Source: Pseudogracilibacillus sp037072025 | GTDB lineage: Bacteria > Bacillota > Bacilli > Bacillales > Amphibacillaceae | Direction: 5' to 3' | Assembly: GCF_037072025.1 (NCBI RefSeq) | Contig: NZ_JAXHDD010000007.1 | Coordinates: 1-64,000 of the forward strand | Length of the DNA stretch: 64,000 bases | Position numbers and translations under genes: made by a program | The notes under the pieces: generated by a model | Seen by the model: only the letters and a program-made list of their open reading frames with translations | What the model was told of the DNA's origin: nothing | Database searches by the model: none | Part shown: piece by piece, positions 26,222-34,482 of the stretch | Layout: the number at the start of each line of letters is the position of its first letter | Position numbering within the stretch: position 1 is the first letter of the stretch

Positions 26222-26656
26222 ATGCATAAAAGAATTCTTGTTGCTTATGATGGATCTCTCTTGAGCCGTAAAGCTATTGAAACAGCAAAATATCAAGCTG
26301 CTCAAGAATCAGATTCAGAAGTTCATATTGTCACTGTAATGGATGCCGCCGGGCCGATTACAAATATAAATGTTTCAAGAAGTATTAGCAATGATCTGAT
26401 CGAAAAATGCCGTCCACAAATGAAAAAAATTGAAGAGGAATTTGAACGTGAGGATATTTCGGTGGTAACCGAAATTATGTTAGCTGAACAAAATGTTCGT
26501 CCGGGTAGTTTAATTTGTAAATATGCTAAAATTAATGAAATAGATTTAATAATAATGGGAAGTCGGGGGCTCAGCAACATCCGGAAACTTTTCCTTGGAA
26601 GTGTAAGTAATTATGTAGTTCAGAAAGCCGAATGTCCTGTTTTGATTATCAAGTAA
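26222..26656 (+). CDS. Universal stress protein (UspA family)
   Basis: 144 residues with the N-terminal RILVAYDGSLLSRKA and the C-terminal ATP-binding motif GSRGLSNIRKLFLGSVSNYV (G-x2-G-x9-G-S/T type), so a nucleotide-binding Usp is likely. Start at 26222 after GGAGGG; an upstream in-frame ATG at 26198 has no site. It is monocistronic. Confidence 0.93.
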   Translation: MHKRILVAYDGSLLSRKAIETAKYQAAQESDSEVHIVTVMDAAGPITNINVSRSISNDLIEKCRPQMKKIEEEFEREDISVVTEIMLAEQNVRPGSLICKYAKINEIDLIIMGSRGLSNIRKLFLGSVSNYVVQKAECPVLIIK

Positions 26657-26914
26657 TCTAATGAATATTCCTATAAAGGGCTGTTTTTTATATGAGTTTC
26701 AGAGTTTACACCATGTCATATTAGTAGTTACCTTATTATTTTGAATAAACGTGATCTACGACTCGATAATTATCACTTTCATATAAAATATATACATTCA
26801 GTATACATCATTTACTGGATCATTCCCTAGTTTTGATTAATGGACTTTTAAGTAGTTTACCGTTAAGATGATAGATGGACACTTATTTGTAAAAATAAAG
26901 GAAGAGATAAATAA

Positions 26915-27706
26915 ATGTTAAAGGCCGTAATTTTTGACTTGGATGATACGCTACTTTGGGATCATAAAAGCGTGAGTGAAGCATTTAAATCAACATGTGA
27001 AAAAGTGGTAGAAAAATATAATATAAACCCAGAACAATTAGAAGAACGAGTTCGAAAGCATGCAGAGGAACTTTATCCAACTTTTGAGACATATGAGTTT
27101 GTGAGTAATATTGGTATTGGAGCATTTGAAGGAATGTGGGGAGAATTTGAGGACGAAGGAGTAGATTTTAAAAAGCTACGAGAAACAGTTCCCGAATATC
27201 GAAGACAAGCTTGGAAAAACGGATTACAAGATTTAGATATTGAAGATGAAGATTTGGCAGAAGAATTGGCAAAAACATTTCCAGAGGAAAGAAAAAAACA
27301 AGTTTTTCTATATGATGAAACGTTAGAGGTTTTAGATAATTTAAAAGGAAAATACCAATTATTAATGTTGACAAATGGTTCGCCACATTTACAGCGTACA
27401 AAATTATCACTATCCCCTGAGTTGGTACCATATTTTGATCATATTGTCATTTCGGGGGACTTTGGTCAAGGGAAGCCGAATGCGGAAATTTTTAATCATG
27501 CGCTTAATTTATTAAATGTTGAAAAAGATGAGGTAATTATGGTAGGGGATAATCCACTAACAGACATTCTAGGTGCTTCAAAAATTGGTATTGATTCTAT
27601 CTGGATCAATCATCATGACCGTGAACTAATGGAAGTTACCCCAACATATGAAGTGGGAAGACTTCGAGAAATTATGCCGATTATAAAAACCTTATCGGAA
27701 GAATAA
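26915..27706 (+). CDS. HAD-superfamily hydrolase, YsaA-like
   Basis: A 263-residue phosphatase-like protein with nucleophile motif FDLDDT (Asp8, Asp10), a large helical cap (about 15-130), motif II LTNG and motif IV GDNPLTDILGA. It resembles B. subtilis YsaA, to my knowledge linked to phosphoserine phosphatase activity, but the substrate cannot be read from sequence. The gene stands alone, with GGAAGAG as ribosome site. Confidence 0.85.
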   Translation: MLKAVIFDLDDTLLWDHKSVSEAFKSTCEKVVEKYNINPEQLEERVRKHAEELYPTFETYEFVSNIGIGAFEGMWGEFEDEGVDFKKLRETVPEYRRQAWKNGLQDLDIEDEDLAEELAKTFPEERKKQVFLYDETLEVLDNLKGKYQLLMLTNGSPHLQRTKLSLSPELVPYFDHIVISGDFGQGKPNAEIFNHALNLLNVEKDEVIMVGDNPLTDILGASKIGIDSIWINHHDRELMEVTPTYEVGRLREIMPIIKTLSEE

Positions 27707-27829
27707 TTTAGCGAAAAGATAAAATCATTCATGGTTTTATCTTTTTCTTTAGATTTAGCAGGATTTTACGTCATTCTATCTATATTTTAAAAAAATTACA
27801 TACTAAACGAAGAACTATCTAAAAGTGCG

Positions 27830-28120
27830 TGTTCAAAAAGGATAAAAAGGATCAAAAAGTTCGAGGAGGCGCGGTTTCGAGCAGCGGACTTTCACAGGAT
27901 GTGATGATTTCCGTGTTGCCCACAGGACGTGGGCGGTTTTAACGGAAGATCCCCTGCTACATTTAGATACATGAGCAAAGATCTGGCACGCAGGAAAAGT
28001 GTTCTTCTTTTCCAAGGAAACGCTTCTAGCACACAAAAAAGTGCTTTCCTTTTCCAAGGAGCGGAGATGCAAGCATTCGTGCGAAATTCGCAGTGTCATT
28101 TTTACCGGTCTTTTTGAACA
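27830..28120. repeat. MITE-like element copy 2, longer form
   Basis: It has the same 11-bp inverted ends as the 18980 copy (27830-27840 and 28110-28120) and the same flanking arms, but carries about 140 extra internal bases including CCCACAGGACGTGGGCGG and two copies of CTTTTCCAAGGA-type sequence. Open frames across it on both strands are composition artefacts. It lies just ahead of the SMR gene pair. Confidence 0.8.
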
Positions 28121-28157
28121 TCCTCTAAGTCTAACTAAAAGAATAGGGGTGATAATT

Positions 28158-28508
28158 ATGGGTTGGGTTTATGTTTTTTTGGCTGCTTTCGTTGAAATAT
28201 TTTGGGTGCTTGGATTAAAATATTCAACTAATTTTTTAATGTGGACGGGAACAGTGGTTACGTTAATTTTTAGTTTTTATTTTATTATTAAAGCATGCGA
28301 TCTTTTACCATCCGGAACGGTGTACGCAGTTTTTACAGGGTCAGGTGCCGCCGCAATTGCAATTATTGACTTTACTTTGTTGGGGTCAGAGTTTTCAATA
28401 GGACAAGCATTTTGTATCGGTTTAATTATAATCGGTGTAGTCGGCATTCAATTAACGACGAACAACAAGGAATCCAAACAAGTTCTTTCAGGAAGGGCAG
28501 GTAATTAA
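28158..28508 (+). CDS. SMR-family exporter subunit (YkkC-like partner 1)
   Basis: 116 residues, four membrane helices, with the SMR glutamate at position 13 (AAFVEIFWVLGLK) and the TVYAVFTGSG motif. Paired subunits of this type form asymmetric heterodimers; the closest feel is B. subtilis YkkC/YkkD, guanidinium or drug exporters. The ATG at 28158 follows GGGGTGAT; the open frame extending upstream is just the repeat element. No ykkC riboswitch was recognised. Confidence 0.88.
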   Translation: MGWVYVFLAAFVEIFWVLGLKYSTNFLMWTGTVVTLIFSFYFIIKACDLLPSGTVYAVFTGSGAAAIAIIDFTLLGSEFSIGQAFCIGLIIIGVVGIQLTTNNKESKQVLSGRAGN

Positions 28509-28823
28509 ATGGCCTGGATGTACCTTGTCATTGCTAGTTTTGGAGAAATATTTGGCGTAGCTAGTATAAATGTTTTTTTGAAAAAAAGAAACTTTTTCTG
28601 GCTACTAATTCTCGTTTTATGCTTTACTTTTGGTTTCACTTTTTTAGGGTTAGCGATGAGAGAAATTCCGCTCGGTACTGCTTATGCAATTTGGACAGGA
28701 CTTGGTGCAACGGGAGCAGTGATTATGGGAATTTTCTTTTTTAAAGAGTCGGCCAGTTTATTACGAATTATATTTTTGACCTGTATTATAACGGGGGCAG
28801 TGGGACTAAAAATGATCGGATAA
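28509..28823 (+). CDS. SMR-family exporter subunit (YkkD-like partner 2)
   Basis: 104 residues, four helices, with Glu13 (SFGEIFGV) and GTAYAIWTGLG. It begins directly after the partner's stop codon with the ribosome site AGGGCAGG inside that gene, so the two are coupled and probably co-assemble in the membrane. Confidence 0.88.
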   Translation: MAWMYLVIASFGEIFGVASINVFLKKRNFFWLLILVLCFTFGFTFLGLAMREIPLGTAYAIWTGLGATGAVIMGIFFFKESASLLRIIFLTCIITGAVGLKMIG

Positions 28824-28851
28824 AAAAGGACAGTGAATTTACTGTCCTTTT
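28824..28851. terminator. Bidirectional terminator between the SMR pair and aroK
   Basis: AAAAGGACAGT (28824-28834) and ACTGTCCTTTT (28841-28851) pair perfectly around 6 nt and serve both converging genes. Confidence 0.88.
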
Positions 28852-28852
28852 C

Positions 28853-29401
28853 TTAGCTATATAAATCCCAAGCGAGTTTTACGGAATCGATAATATAATC
28901 CGCCACCTCTTCTTCATTAAAGTTATCTGTTACTAACTTGGAGTTATGATCCTCATATAAAGTTTTCCGTTCATTAAACAATGTTTCGATATCATCAATG
29001 GATCGGTTTTGCAAAACAGGGCGACTGTCCACAAGCATATGCAGTCGTTCTTTCCAGGAGTCCCATGAGATATCTAAGTAAAAAACGATACTGTGATCAA
29101 GGCAGGCATTGCGAATGTCTTCTTGCATAAAAGCGCCACCACCAAGTGAAATAACTTTTAATGGTTGTTTACAATAGTGGAGAACATATTCTTTTTCTTT
29201 TTCCCTAAATGCGGCTTCTCCAATTTTTTTGAAAATTTCAGTCGTCGGCATTCCAAACTCTTTTTCAATTTCTTGGTCAATATCAATAAAGTCGCGGTAT
29301 AGTTTTTTCGCAACAAGTTGGGCAACTGTCGTTTTACCAACGCCCATAAAGCCGATAAAAACAAGACTTTTTTCTCTTACTGAGTGAAGTCCTTTATTCA
29401 T
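28853..29401 (-). CDS. aroK: Shikimate kinase
   Basis: 182 residues with Walker A GFMGVGKTT (17-25), shikimate-binding DFIDIDQEIE, SLGGGAF and the lid arginine in SRPVLQNR. It phosphorylates shikimate at the 3-OH in the chorismate pathway. It has an N-terminal extension similar to Bacillus AroK. Its reverse-strand neighbours downstream in the window are unrelated. Confidence 0.94.
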   Translation of the reverse strand: MNKGLHSVREKSLVFIGFMGVGKTTVAQLVAKKLYRDFIDIDQEIEKEFGMPTTEIFKKIGEAAFREKEKEYVLHYCKQPLKVISLGGGAFMQEDIRNACLDHSIVFYLDISWDSWKERLHMLVDSRPVLQNRSIDDIETLFNERKTLYEDHNSKLVTDNFNEEEVADYIIDSVKLAWDLYS

Positions 29402-29511
29402 CTTTTACTCCTTACCACCTTTGTTGGCAGATAAGATAGTATAAAACTTTCCTACTGCATAAGTGCAACTAATGCTTTCGCCAAGGCTTGGCGATAAGCC
29501 AAGTTTCCTAA

Positions 29512-30726
29512 CTACTCATTCACCAATTCGTTAAAAGCAGTTGTAACTTTTTCACGTCCTTCTACGATGCGTGGATGAAACTGGATTGTAGCGGCTTGGC
29601 GAGTTGTTTTAACATCATTCTTTGCCGCTAGTAACTTTTCATTGATTTCAGGGTGGTTCGTTTCTTTCTTAACGATAGACAAACCTGCAACGGTTCCTTG
29701 TTCACGAGCTACTTTTGCACTTTCAATCCCAGTAATATTTCCTGCAACGTAAATGCCCTCGATTGGCGTTTCCATTTTTTCATTATGAACTGGTACATGA
29801 CCACCAAGTTCTTCAGAATATTGGAAAGGACAACCAGCAACTGCAGCAAGTTCCGCTAACGGATACAAACCACCAGCGATACAAACGAAATCAACCGGAA
29901 TTTCCTCTTCTGTTCCACGAATAATATCTCCATCCATTGTTACATCAACCATCGTAACGGATTCAACCTTGTCTGTACCGTTAATCTGTTTGATTGCTTT
30001 ACGCAGATGGATCGGCATATCCCACATCTTGATTCCGTCTTTCGGATAAAATTGCAGTGCTAAATTTTGAACGAATTTAAATTTAGCAAACTTGCTACCA
30101 AACTTAATGAACGCAGATGGCGCTAAATGTGCGATTCGCACCAGACGTTCCATTACCTGTCTTGGATTTGCCTGATCTTCTGAAACGACATTACGAGCAG
30201 GAAGCACCATGCTATGCAGATCAATTCCGGCAAGTTGCAGTTCACGAGCAATTGCTGCGGATAAAACGTTTACGCCAACGACAATACCTTTACCGCCAAC
30301 GCTTACACGATGCACATTGGTCATTACTTGTGCTGCACCAATCGACATGACACCTGGAAGTGTCCAACCAGGAATAGGAGCTGCTGATTCTGCTGCACCT
30401 GTTGCGATGAGTACATTTTTTGCAGCGAAAAATTCTTTTGTAGTATGTATGACGAAATGATCGTCCAATGTTTCAATATGGTGAACAGATACACCTAACC
30501 GAATATCAGTATTAACTTTTTCGGCTTTTTCTTTTAAAGCTTCACTTTCTTTCATTCCATTCCACCATTCACCGCTTGGTTCTTGGTGTAGTTGCCCAAG
30601 CAACCGACCACCGGTTTTTGGGAATTCATCTAGAACGACAACGCTTAAATCATTTTCTCTACATTGGATTGCAGCAGATAAACCTGCTGGTCCTGCACCG
30701 ATTATAACAACATCATTCATTTGCAT
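29512..30726 (-). CDS. FAD/NAD(P)-dependent oxidoreductase, HcnB / opine oxidase A-type subunit
   Basis: About 404 residues with N-terminal FAD motif IIGAGPAGLSAAIQC, a second nucleotide-fold segment (GKGIVVGVNVLSAAIAREL) and C-terminal IYVAGNITGIESAKVAREQG. Subunits of this class combine with a small 2Fe-2S protein, a BFD-like domain and a DAO-type flavoprotein to oxidise amino-acid-like substrates. It is coupled to the ferredoxin-like gene by an overlap, and start 30726 follows GGGAGGAAC. Confidence 0.85.
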   Translation of the reverse strand: MQMNDVVIIGAGPAGLSAAIQCRENDLSVVVLDEFPKTGGRLLGQLHQEPSGEWWNGMKESEALKEKAEKVNTDIRLGVSVHHIETLDDHFVIHTTKEFFAAKNVLIATGAAESAAPIPGWTLPGVMSIGAAQVMTNVHRVSVGGKGIVVGVNVLSAAIARELQLAGIDLHSMVLPARNVVSEDQANPRQVMERLVRIAHLAPSAFIKFGSKFAKFKFVQNLALQFYPKDGIKMWDMPIHLRKAIKQINGTDKVESVTMVDVTMDGDIIRGTEEEIPVDFVCIAGGLYPLAELAAVAGCPFQYSEELGGHVPVHNEKMETPIEGIYVAGNITGIESAKVAREQGTVAGLSIVKKETNHPEINEKLLAAKNDVKTTRQAATIQFHPRIVEGREKVTTAFNELVNE

Positions 30727-31108
30727 TCTTTTTTTGTTCCTCCCGTCGCTTGAATTCTGCATACGTTCTTGGAAGTTCTCCTTCGTTATTCGGATTCAAA
30801 GGATCTGGTTGAACTTTTCCACTTTCTACAACCATGTTTTCATGAATTGGAGTAAGACAAGCACGTATATTTGTAGTATCATCTACTGTTACGCGACATT
30901 CGTAACAATGACCAATATTACAATAAATTCCCCTTGGAGTTCCAGACTCTTCGTGTTTACGGAGAGTACGTATTCCATTTGCTAATAAAGCTGATGCAAT
31001 TGTATCATTTTCAAAACCTTCATATGCTTTACCATCGAATTGGAACGTTACCTTTTTCTGCTTGTCCAATTGACCTAAAACCGGATGATTTTCTATTCTT
31101 TTACTCAT
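30713..31108 (-). CDS. 2Fe-2S ferredoxin-like subunit (HcnA type)
   Basis: About 131 residues. Cys63, Cys68, Cys71 and Cys84 have the plant-type 2Fe-2S spacing C-x4-C-x2-C-x12-C (YCNIGHCYEC...AC). It resembles HcnA and the N-terminal domain of sarcosine oxidase alpha. It overlaps both neighbours by a few bases, so translation is coupled. Start 31108 is chosen because the longer frame begins inside GGGAGGTG. Confidence 0.86.
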   Translation of the reverse strand: MSKRIENHPVLGQLDKQKKVTFQFDGKAYEGFENDTIASALLANGIRTLRKHEESGTPRGIYCNIGHCYECRVTVDDTTNIRACLTPIHENMVVESGKVQPDPLNPNNEGELPRTYAEFKRREEQKKNANE

Positions 31109-31376
31109 CTTTAGCAGCACCTCCCAAATCTGTTATAGATAATGGCCTTACTGGAGGAGCGACTTTTAACGGAATAGCATTGGTTGGGTCTTCTTTAGTC
31201 AAATTGGTTAATACTTTATCGACTGCTGGGCGACAAGTACGTCCACCACAAAAACCCATTCCTGCCCTTGTCCGTAATTTTAGTTCTCGTGCAGAACAAT
31301 TGTATTTTTTGGCTGTTTCCTCTAAATCTTTTAAAGAAACTTCTTCACATCGACATATGATTAAATCTCGCATCAT
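31101..31376 (-). CDS. BFD-like [2Fe-2S] binding protein
   Basis: 91 residues with Cys8, Cys10 (ICRC), Cys43 and Cys48 (GFCGGRTC), the bacterioferritin-associated ferredoxin motif also found inside HcnB/OoxA proteins. Here it is a separate gene heading the reverse operon, and probably carries electrons between the flavin subunits. Confidence 0.88.
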   Translation of the reverse strand: MMRDLIICRCEEVSLKDLEETAKKYNCSARELKLRTRAGMGFCGGRTCRPAVDKVLTNLTKEDPTNAIPLKVAPPVRPLSITDLGGAAKDE

Positions 31377-31437
31377 AGGCCTCCTTACTTAAGAAATTTA
31401 AATAATTACTACTAATATTTATATTCTAACACAAAAT

Positions 31438-31451
31438 ATAATTTAAATTAT
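31438..31451. promoter_or_regulatory. Palindrome in the divergent control region
   Basis: ATAATTTAAATTAT is a perfect 14-bp palindrome midway between the two divergent units (31377-31509). It could be an operator shared by both, or chance in AT-rich DNA. Confidence 0.35.
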
Positions 31452-31509
31452 GTTATTATAGGTTTAGAGTAAAATTTTTCTTAATTTTTTGCGCTGGAGG
31501 TTGTAGCTT

Positions 31510-32691
31510 ATGAGTACTAAAAACTATGAAGTGGCTGTAATAGGTGGCGGTATTGTTGGATGTGCGGTCGCTTACTACATTGCTGAATCTGGGCTCGATT
31601 GTATTTTAATCGAAAAAAATGACATTGCAAGTGGTACAAGCTCTCGTTGTGACGGTAACCTAACAATTGTTGACAAGGATCCAGGATTTGACAGTCATAT
31701 GTCTTTAGTTAGTCAGGAACTGATTGAGGATCTTCACCATAAATTAAATCTGCCGTTTGAATACAGAAAACATGGCAGTATATTAGTTTGTGATAACGAT
31801 GATGAAATGCAAGCGGCAGCTGATTGGGTAAAAACACAACGCGAGAGTGGCTTGAAATTTAATGTATTGGACCAGAAAGATATTCGGAATGAATCACCAT
31901 TTTTCGCCCATGATATTCCGGGGGGACTTGAGTGTGAAACTGATTCGCTAATTAACCCTTATCTTTTCTGTTATTCTTTAATCGAAAAAGCTCAAGGTTC
32001 ATTTGGATTGGATGTAAAAATACAGGCAGAAGTTACAAATATTATCAAAGACGATGACTTTACAATCGAAACAACGAATGGCAATGTTCGTGCTAAAAAA
32101 GTTGTAAACGCTGCAGGAGTATGGGCGCCATTTATTGGTAAAATGCTTGATCTAGATATTCCCATTATTCCGCGTAAAGGGCATATCCTTGTTGGATCAA
32201 GACAAGAGCCGGTTATGATGCGTAATGTAATGGAATTTGGTTATCTCATGAATAAATTCGGTCGTGAGCGTATTGCTGATGAACGTACTGCTGAACATGG
32301 GGTAGCACTTGTACTCGAACCGACTGAGAGTCAAAACTTCCTCCTTGGAAGCAGCCGTCAGTTTGTGGGTTATGACAGCTCCATTGATATTCAGGTTATC
32401 CAGACAATCGCAAAAAGAGGACTTAGATTTTTCCCGAAAATGGATGATTTCAAAATTATCCGATCATACACTGGATTCCGTCCATTTACTGAAGATAATT
32501 TACCGATTGTTTCCGATGTTGAAGAAGTGCCAGGCTTTTACATCGCAGCGGGGCATGAAGGTGATGGAATTTGTTTAGCGCCCGTGACCGGGAAATTAAC
32601 CGCGGATATCGTTAATGAAAAATCAGAAACGATTATCCCGAAAGAACCACTTCGTTTTAATCGCTTTGAAAAATCGAAGGTACTTTCCTAA
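31510..32691 (+). CDS. DAO-family flavoprotein, HcnC / D-hydroxyproline dehydrogenase-like
   Basis: 393 residues with FAD motif VIGGGIVGCAVAYYIAESG, the DAO-family core, and a C-terminal YTGFRPFTEDNLPI...GFYIAAGHEGDGICLAP stretch. The family covers glycine oxidase, HcnC, opine oxidase B and D-hydroxyproline dehydrogenase. Transcribed away from the three electron-transfer genes across 133 bp, it is the likely catalytic subunit. The substrate is unknown; ribosome site GGAGG. Confidence 0.85.
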   Translation: MSTKNYEVAVIGGGIVGCAVAYYIAESGLDCILIEKNDIASGTSSRCDGNLTIVDKDPGFDSHMSLVSQELIEDLHHKLNLPFEYRKHGSILVCDNDDEMQAAADWVKTQRESGLKFNVLDQKDIRNESPFFAHDIPGGLECETDSLINPYLFCYSLIEKAQGSFGLDVKIQAEVTNIIKDDDFTIETTNGNVRAKKVVNAAGVWAPFIGKMLDLDIPIIPRKGHILVGSRQEPVMMRNVMEFGYLMNKFGRERIADERTAEHGVALVLEPTESQNFLLGSSRQFVGYDSSIDIQVIQTIAKRGLRFFPKMDDFKIIRSYTGFRPFTEDNLPIVSDVEEVPGFYIAAGHEGDGICLAPVTGKLTADIVNEKSETIIPKEPLRFNRFEKSKVLS

Positions 32692-32705
32692 TCGGATAAA
32701 AAGTT

Positions 32706-32753
32706 GTGCGTGAAAACCTTATCAACGATTTACAATAACCGGTTTTCACGCAC
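32706..32753 (+). terminator. Terminator of the DAO-family gene
   Basis: GTGCGTGAAAACC (32706-32718) and GGTTTTCACGCAC (32741-32753) pair perfectly over 13 bp, followed by TATTTTG. Confidence 0.8.
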
Positions 32754-32905
32754 TATTTTGTTCGTTATAAAAGCATAAACTTGGCTTGAGTAACGAAGGC
32801 TTAACGGTTATCCTTAATCACTGGTAAAACATAACACTCGACTTTAACTTTAATGAAAATACTAATACGATACGTATATTACAACAACATATAGGAGGTT
32901 TGAAA

Positions 32906-33958
32906 ATGCTTAGAGTATTAAAAATCGGTTTTGCTTTTATTGGCGTAATTGTAGGTGCAGGGTTTGCATCAGGTCAAGAGATTTTACAGTACTTTACTAG
33001 TTTCGGTTACAAAGGAACATTTGCTGCAATTGTTGCAACTGCTTTATTTGCTTATTTAGGAATGGTGTTAGCAAATATTGGAAGCCGTTTACAAGCGGAT
33101 TCTCATAAGTCGGCAATTTATGAAATTAGCGGACGTTATTTAGGTGTTATTGTAGACGCTATCATTGTATTTACATTATTTGGTGTTGGGGTTGTTATGA
33201 TTGCCGGAGCAGGTTCAACAGTTAACCAACAGTTTGGATTGCCTGTGTTTGTAGGAAGTTTAATTATGACAGTTATCGTTGCACTTTCAATGATGTTAAA
33301 AGTGGATAAAGTTGTTGCTGTTATTGCAAGTATTACACCATTCCTATTGCTATTTATCGTTATTATTTCAATTTATAGTTTTGGTACAATGGATGCATCC
33401 TTTGCTGAATTAAAACCGATTGCAGAAAGTCAGCCGAAGTCTTTTCCGAACTGGTTTGTTTCTGCAATAAATTATGTATCCTTTAATATTGCTGTTGGAG
33501 CTGGAATGGCACTCATTACAGGAGGAGCAGAGAAAGATTCTCGGATCGCTGGAATTGGTGGGTTAGTCGGAGGTCTTGGAATAGGTCTTATGATTATATT
33601 AGCACACTTAGCAATTTTTTCAAAAATTGATGTCGTTGCAGCGTTTGATTTGCCATTGTTAAAGATTGTTGATGATATTTCTCCAGTGCTTGCTATTTTC
33701 TTTGCAATTATTATATTCGGCATGATCTTTAATACTGCTCTCGGTATGTTTTATGGTTTTGTCGCTAGATTTTTTGAAATGGACACAAAGAAAGCTTATA
33801 TTGCTACGGTTATTACTTTAGTAATTGGATTTATTCTTAGTTTTGTAGGATTTACAACACTAGTTGCCAAATTCTATTCTACAATTGGATATTTAGGCCT
33901 GTTTCTAATCTTCGCATTAATTTATGCACCGTTTAAGCTAAAACGGGCGGGAAAATAA
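32906..33958 (+). CDS. YkvI-type amino acid transporter-like membrane protein
   Basis: 350 residues with about ten membrane segments and the N-terminal GVIVGAGFASGQEILQYF, a glycine-rich APC-superfamily first helix with unwound centre. The family is distantly related to branched-chain amino acid:cation symporters. Placed after the amino-acid oxidase-like set, it may import that system's substrate (inference from position only). ATG 32906 follows AGGAGG; a TTG two codons earlier is too close. Confidence 0.82.
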   Translation: MLRVLKIGFAFIGVIVGAGFASGQEILQYFTSFGYKGTFAAIVATALFAYLGMVLANIGSRLQADSHKSAIYEISGRYLGVIVDAIIVFTLFGVGVVMIAGAGSTVNQQFGLPVFVGSLIMTVIVALSMMLKVDKVVAVIASITPFLLLFIVIISIYSFGTMDASFAELKPIAESQPKSFPNWFVSAINYVSFNIAVGAGMALITGGAEKDSRIAGIGGLVGGLGIGLMIILAHLAIFSKIDVVAAFDLPLLKIVDDISPVLAIFFAIIIFGMIFNTALGMFYGFVARFFEMDTKKAYIATVITLVIGFILSFVGFTTLVAKFYSTIGYLGLFLIFALIYAPFKLKRAGK

Positions 33959-34022
33959 CTACACAGAAAAATATAAATTAATCGATTTCGCAAAAAATTA
34001 AGATGTTTTTTCTCAAATAAAG

Positions 34023-34057
34023 AATAAGGTTGTTCCTGGAATGGGAGCAACCTTATT
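34023..34057 (+). terminator. Terminator of the YkvI-like gene
   Basis: AATAAGGTTGTTCC (34023-34036) pairs with GGAGCAACCTTATT (34044-34057) with one wobble, followed by TTTTCTTT. Confidence 0.85.
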
Positions 34058-34179
34058 TTTTCTTTGAGGCGTTACTAAAATGAGATTTGTATACTCAAAA
34101 GACGAATAATGATAAGGCAGAGACTTGGCTTGGCGAGCTAATTTGTGGAAACAAACTGAGATAAAACGATTTATCACCA

Positions 34180-34395
34180 TTGGGGAAGTGAATCGACCTT
34201 CAAGATGTTGAATCTATTTGCAACAAGTCGAGTCATTTTCTAAAACGTTGAGTTGATTGGTAACAAGTCGAGTCATTTTCTAAAACGTTGAGTCGATTGG
34301 TAACATGCAGAGTTATTTTCCAAACCGTCGAGTCGATTGACAACATGCAGAGTCATTTTCCAAGCCATCGAGATGATTCATTACTATGCAGAGCC
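34180..34395. repeat. 40-bp (2 x 20) intergenic tandem repeat array
   Basis: Four consecutive 40-bp units begin at 34222, 34262, 34302 and 34342, with a partial fifth. Units 1 and 2 differ at one base. Each unit splits into 20-bp halves such as AACAAGTCGAGTCATTTTCT and AAAACGTTGAGTTGATTGGT with the GAGT core at the same phase. A degenerate leader (34180-34221) matches the 22.86-kb copy. No gene is seen in 34058-34482. Confidence 0.92.
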
Positions 34396-34482
34396 TTATA
34401 TATTGAAACGAGTCTTCTTTATGATACAAGTTGCTACTATGCTAATATTAAGTATGGAAAATAATTTGAAGCAGGTGACGTC

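Noticed and set aside
27833..28157. Open frames through the repeat element, including an extended start for the first SMR gene
   Set aside because: They exist only because the element is GC-rich; the SMR start is set by GGGGTGAT and by family length.
27707..28157. ykkC/guanidine riboswitch ahead of the SMR genes
   Set aside because: None of the conserved aptamer segments I remember is present; the space is filled by the repeat element.
34222..34395. CRISPR-like regular repeats
   Set aside because: Unit follows unit with no unique spacers, and both 20-bp halves vary together; no cas genes are near.
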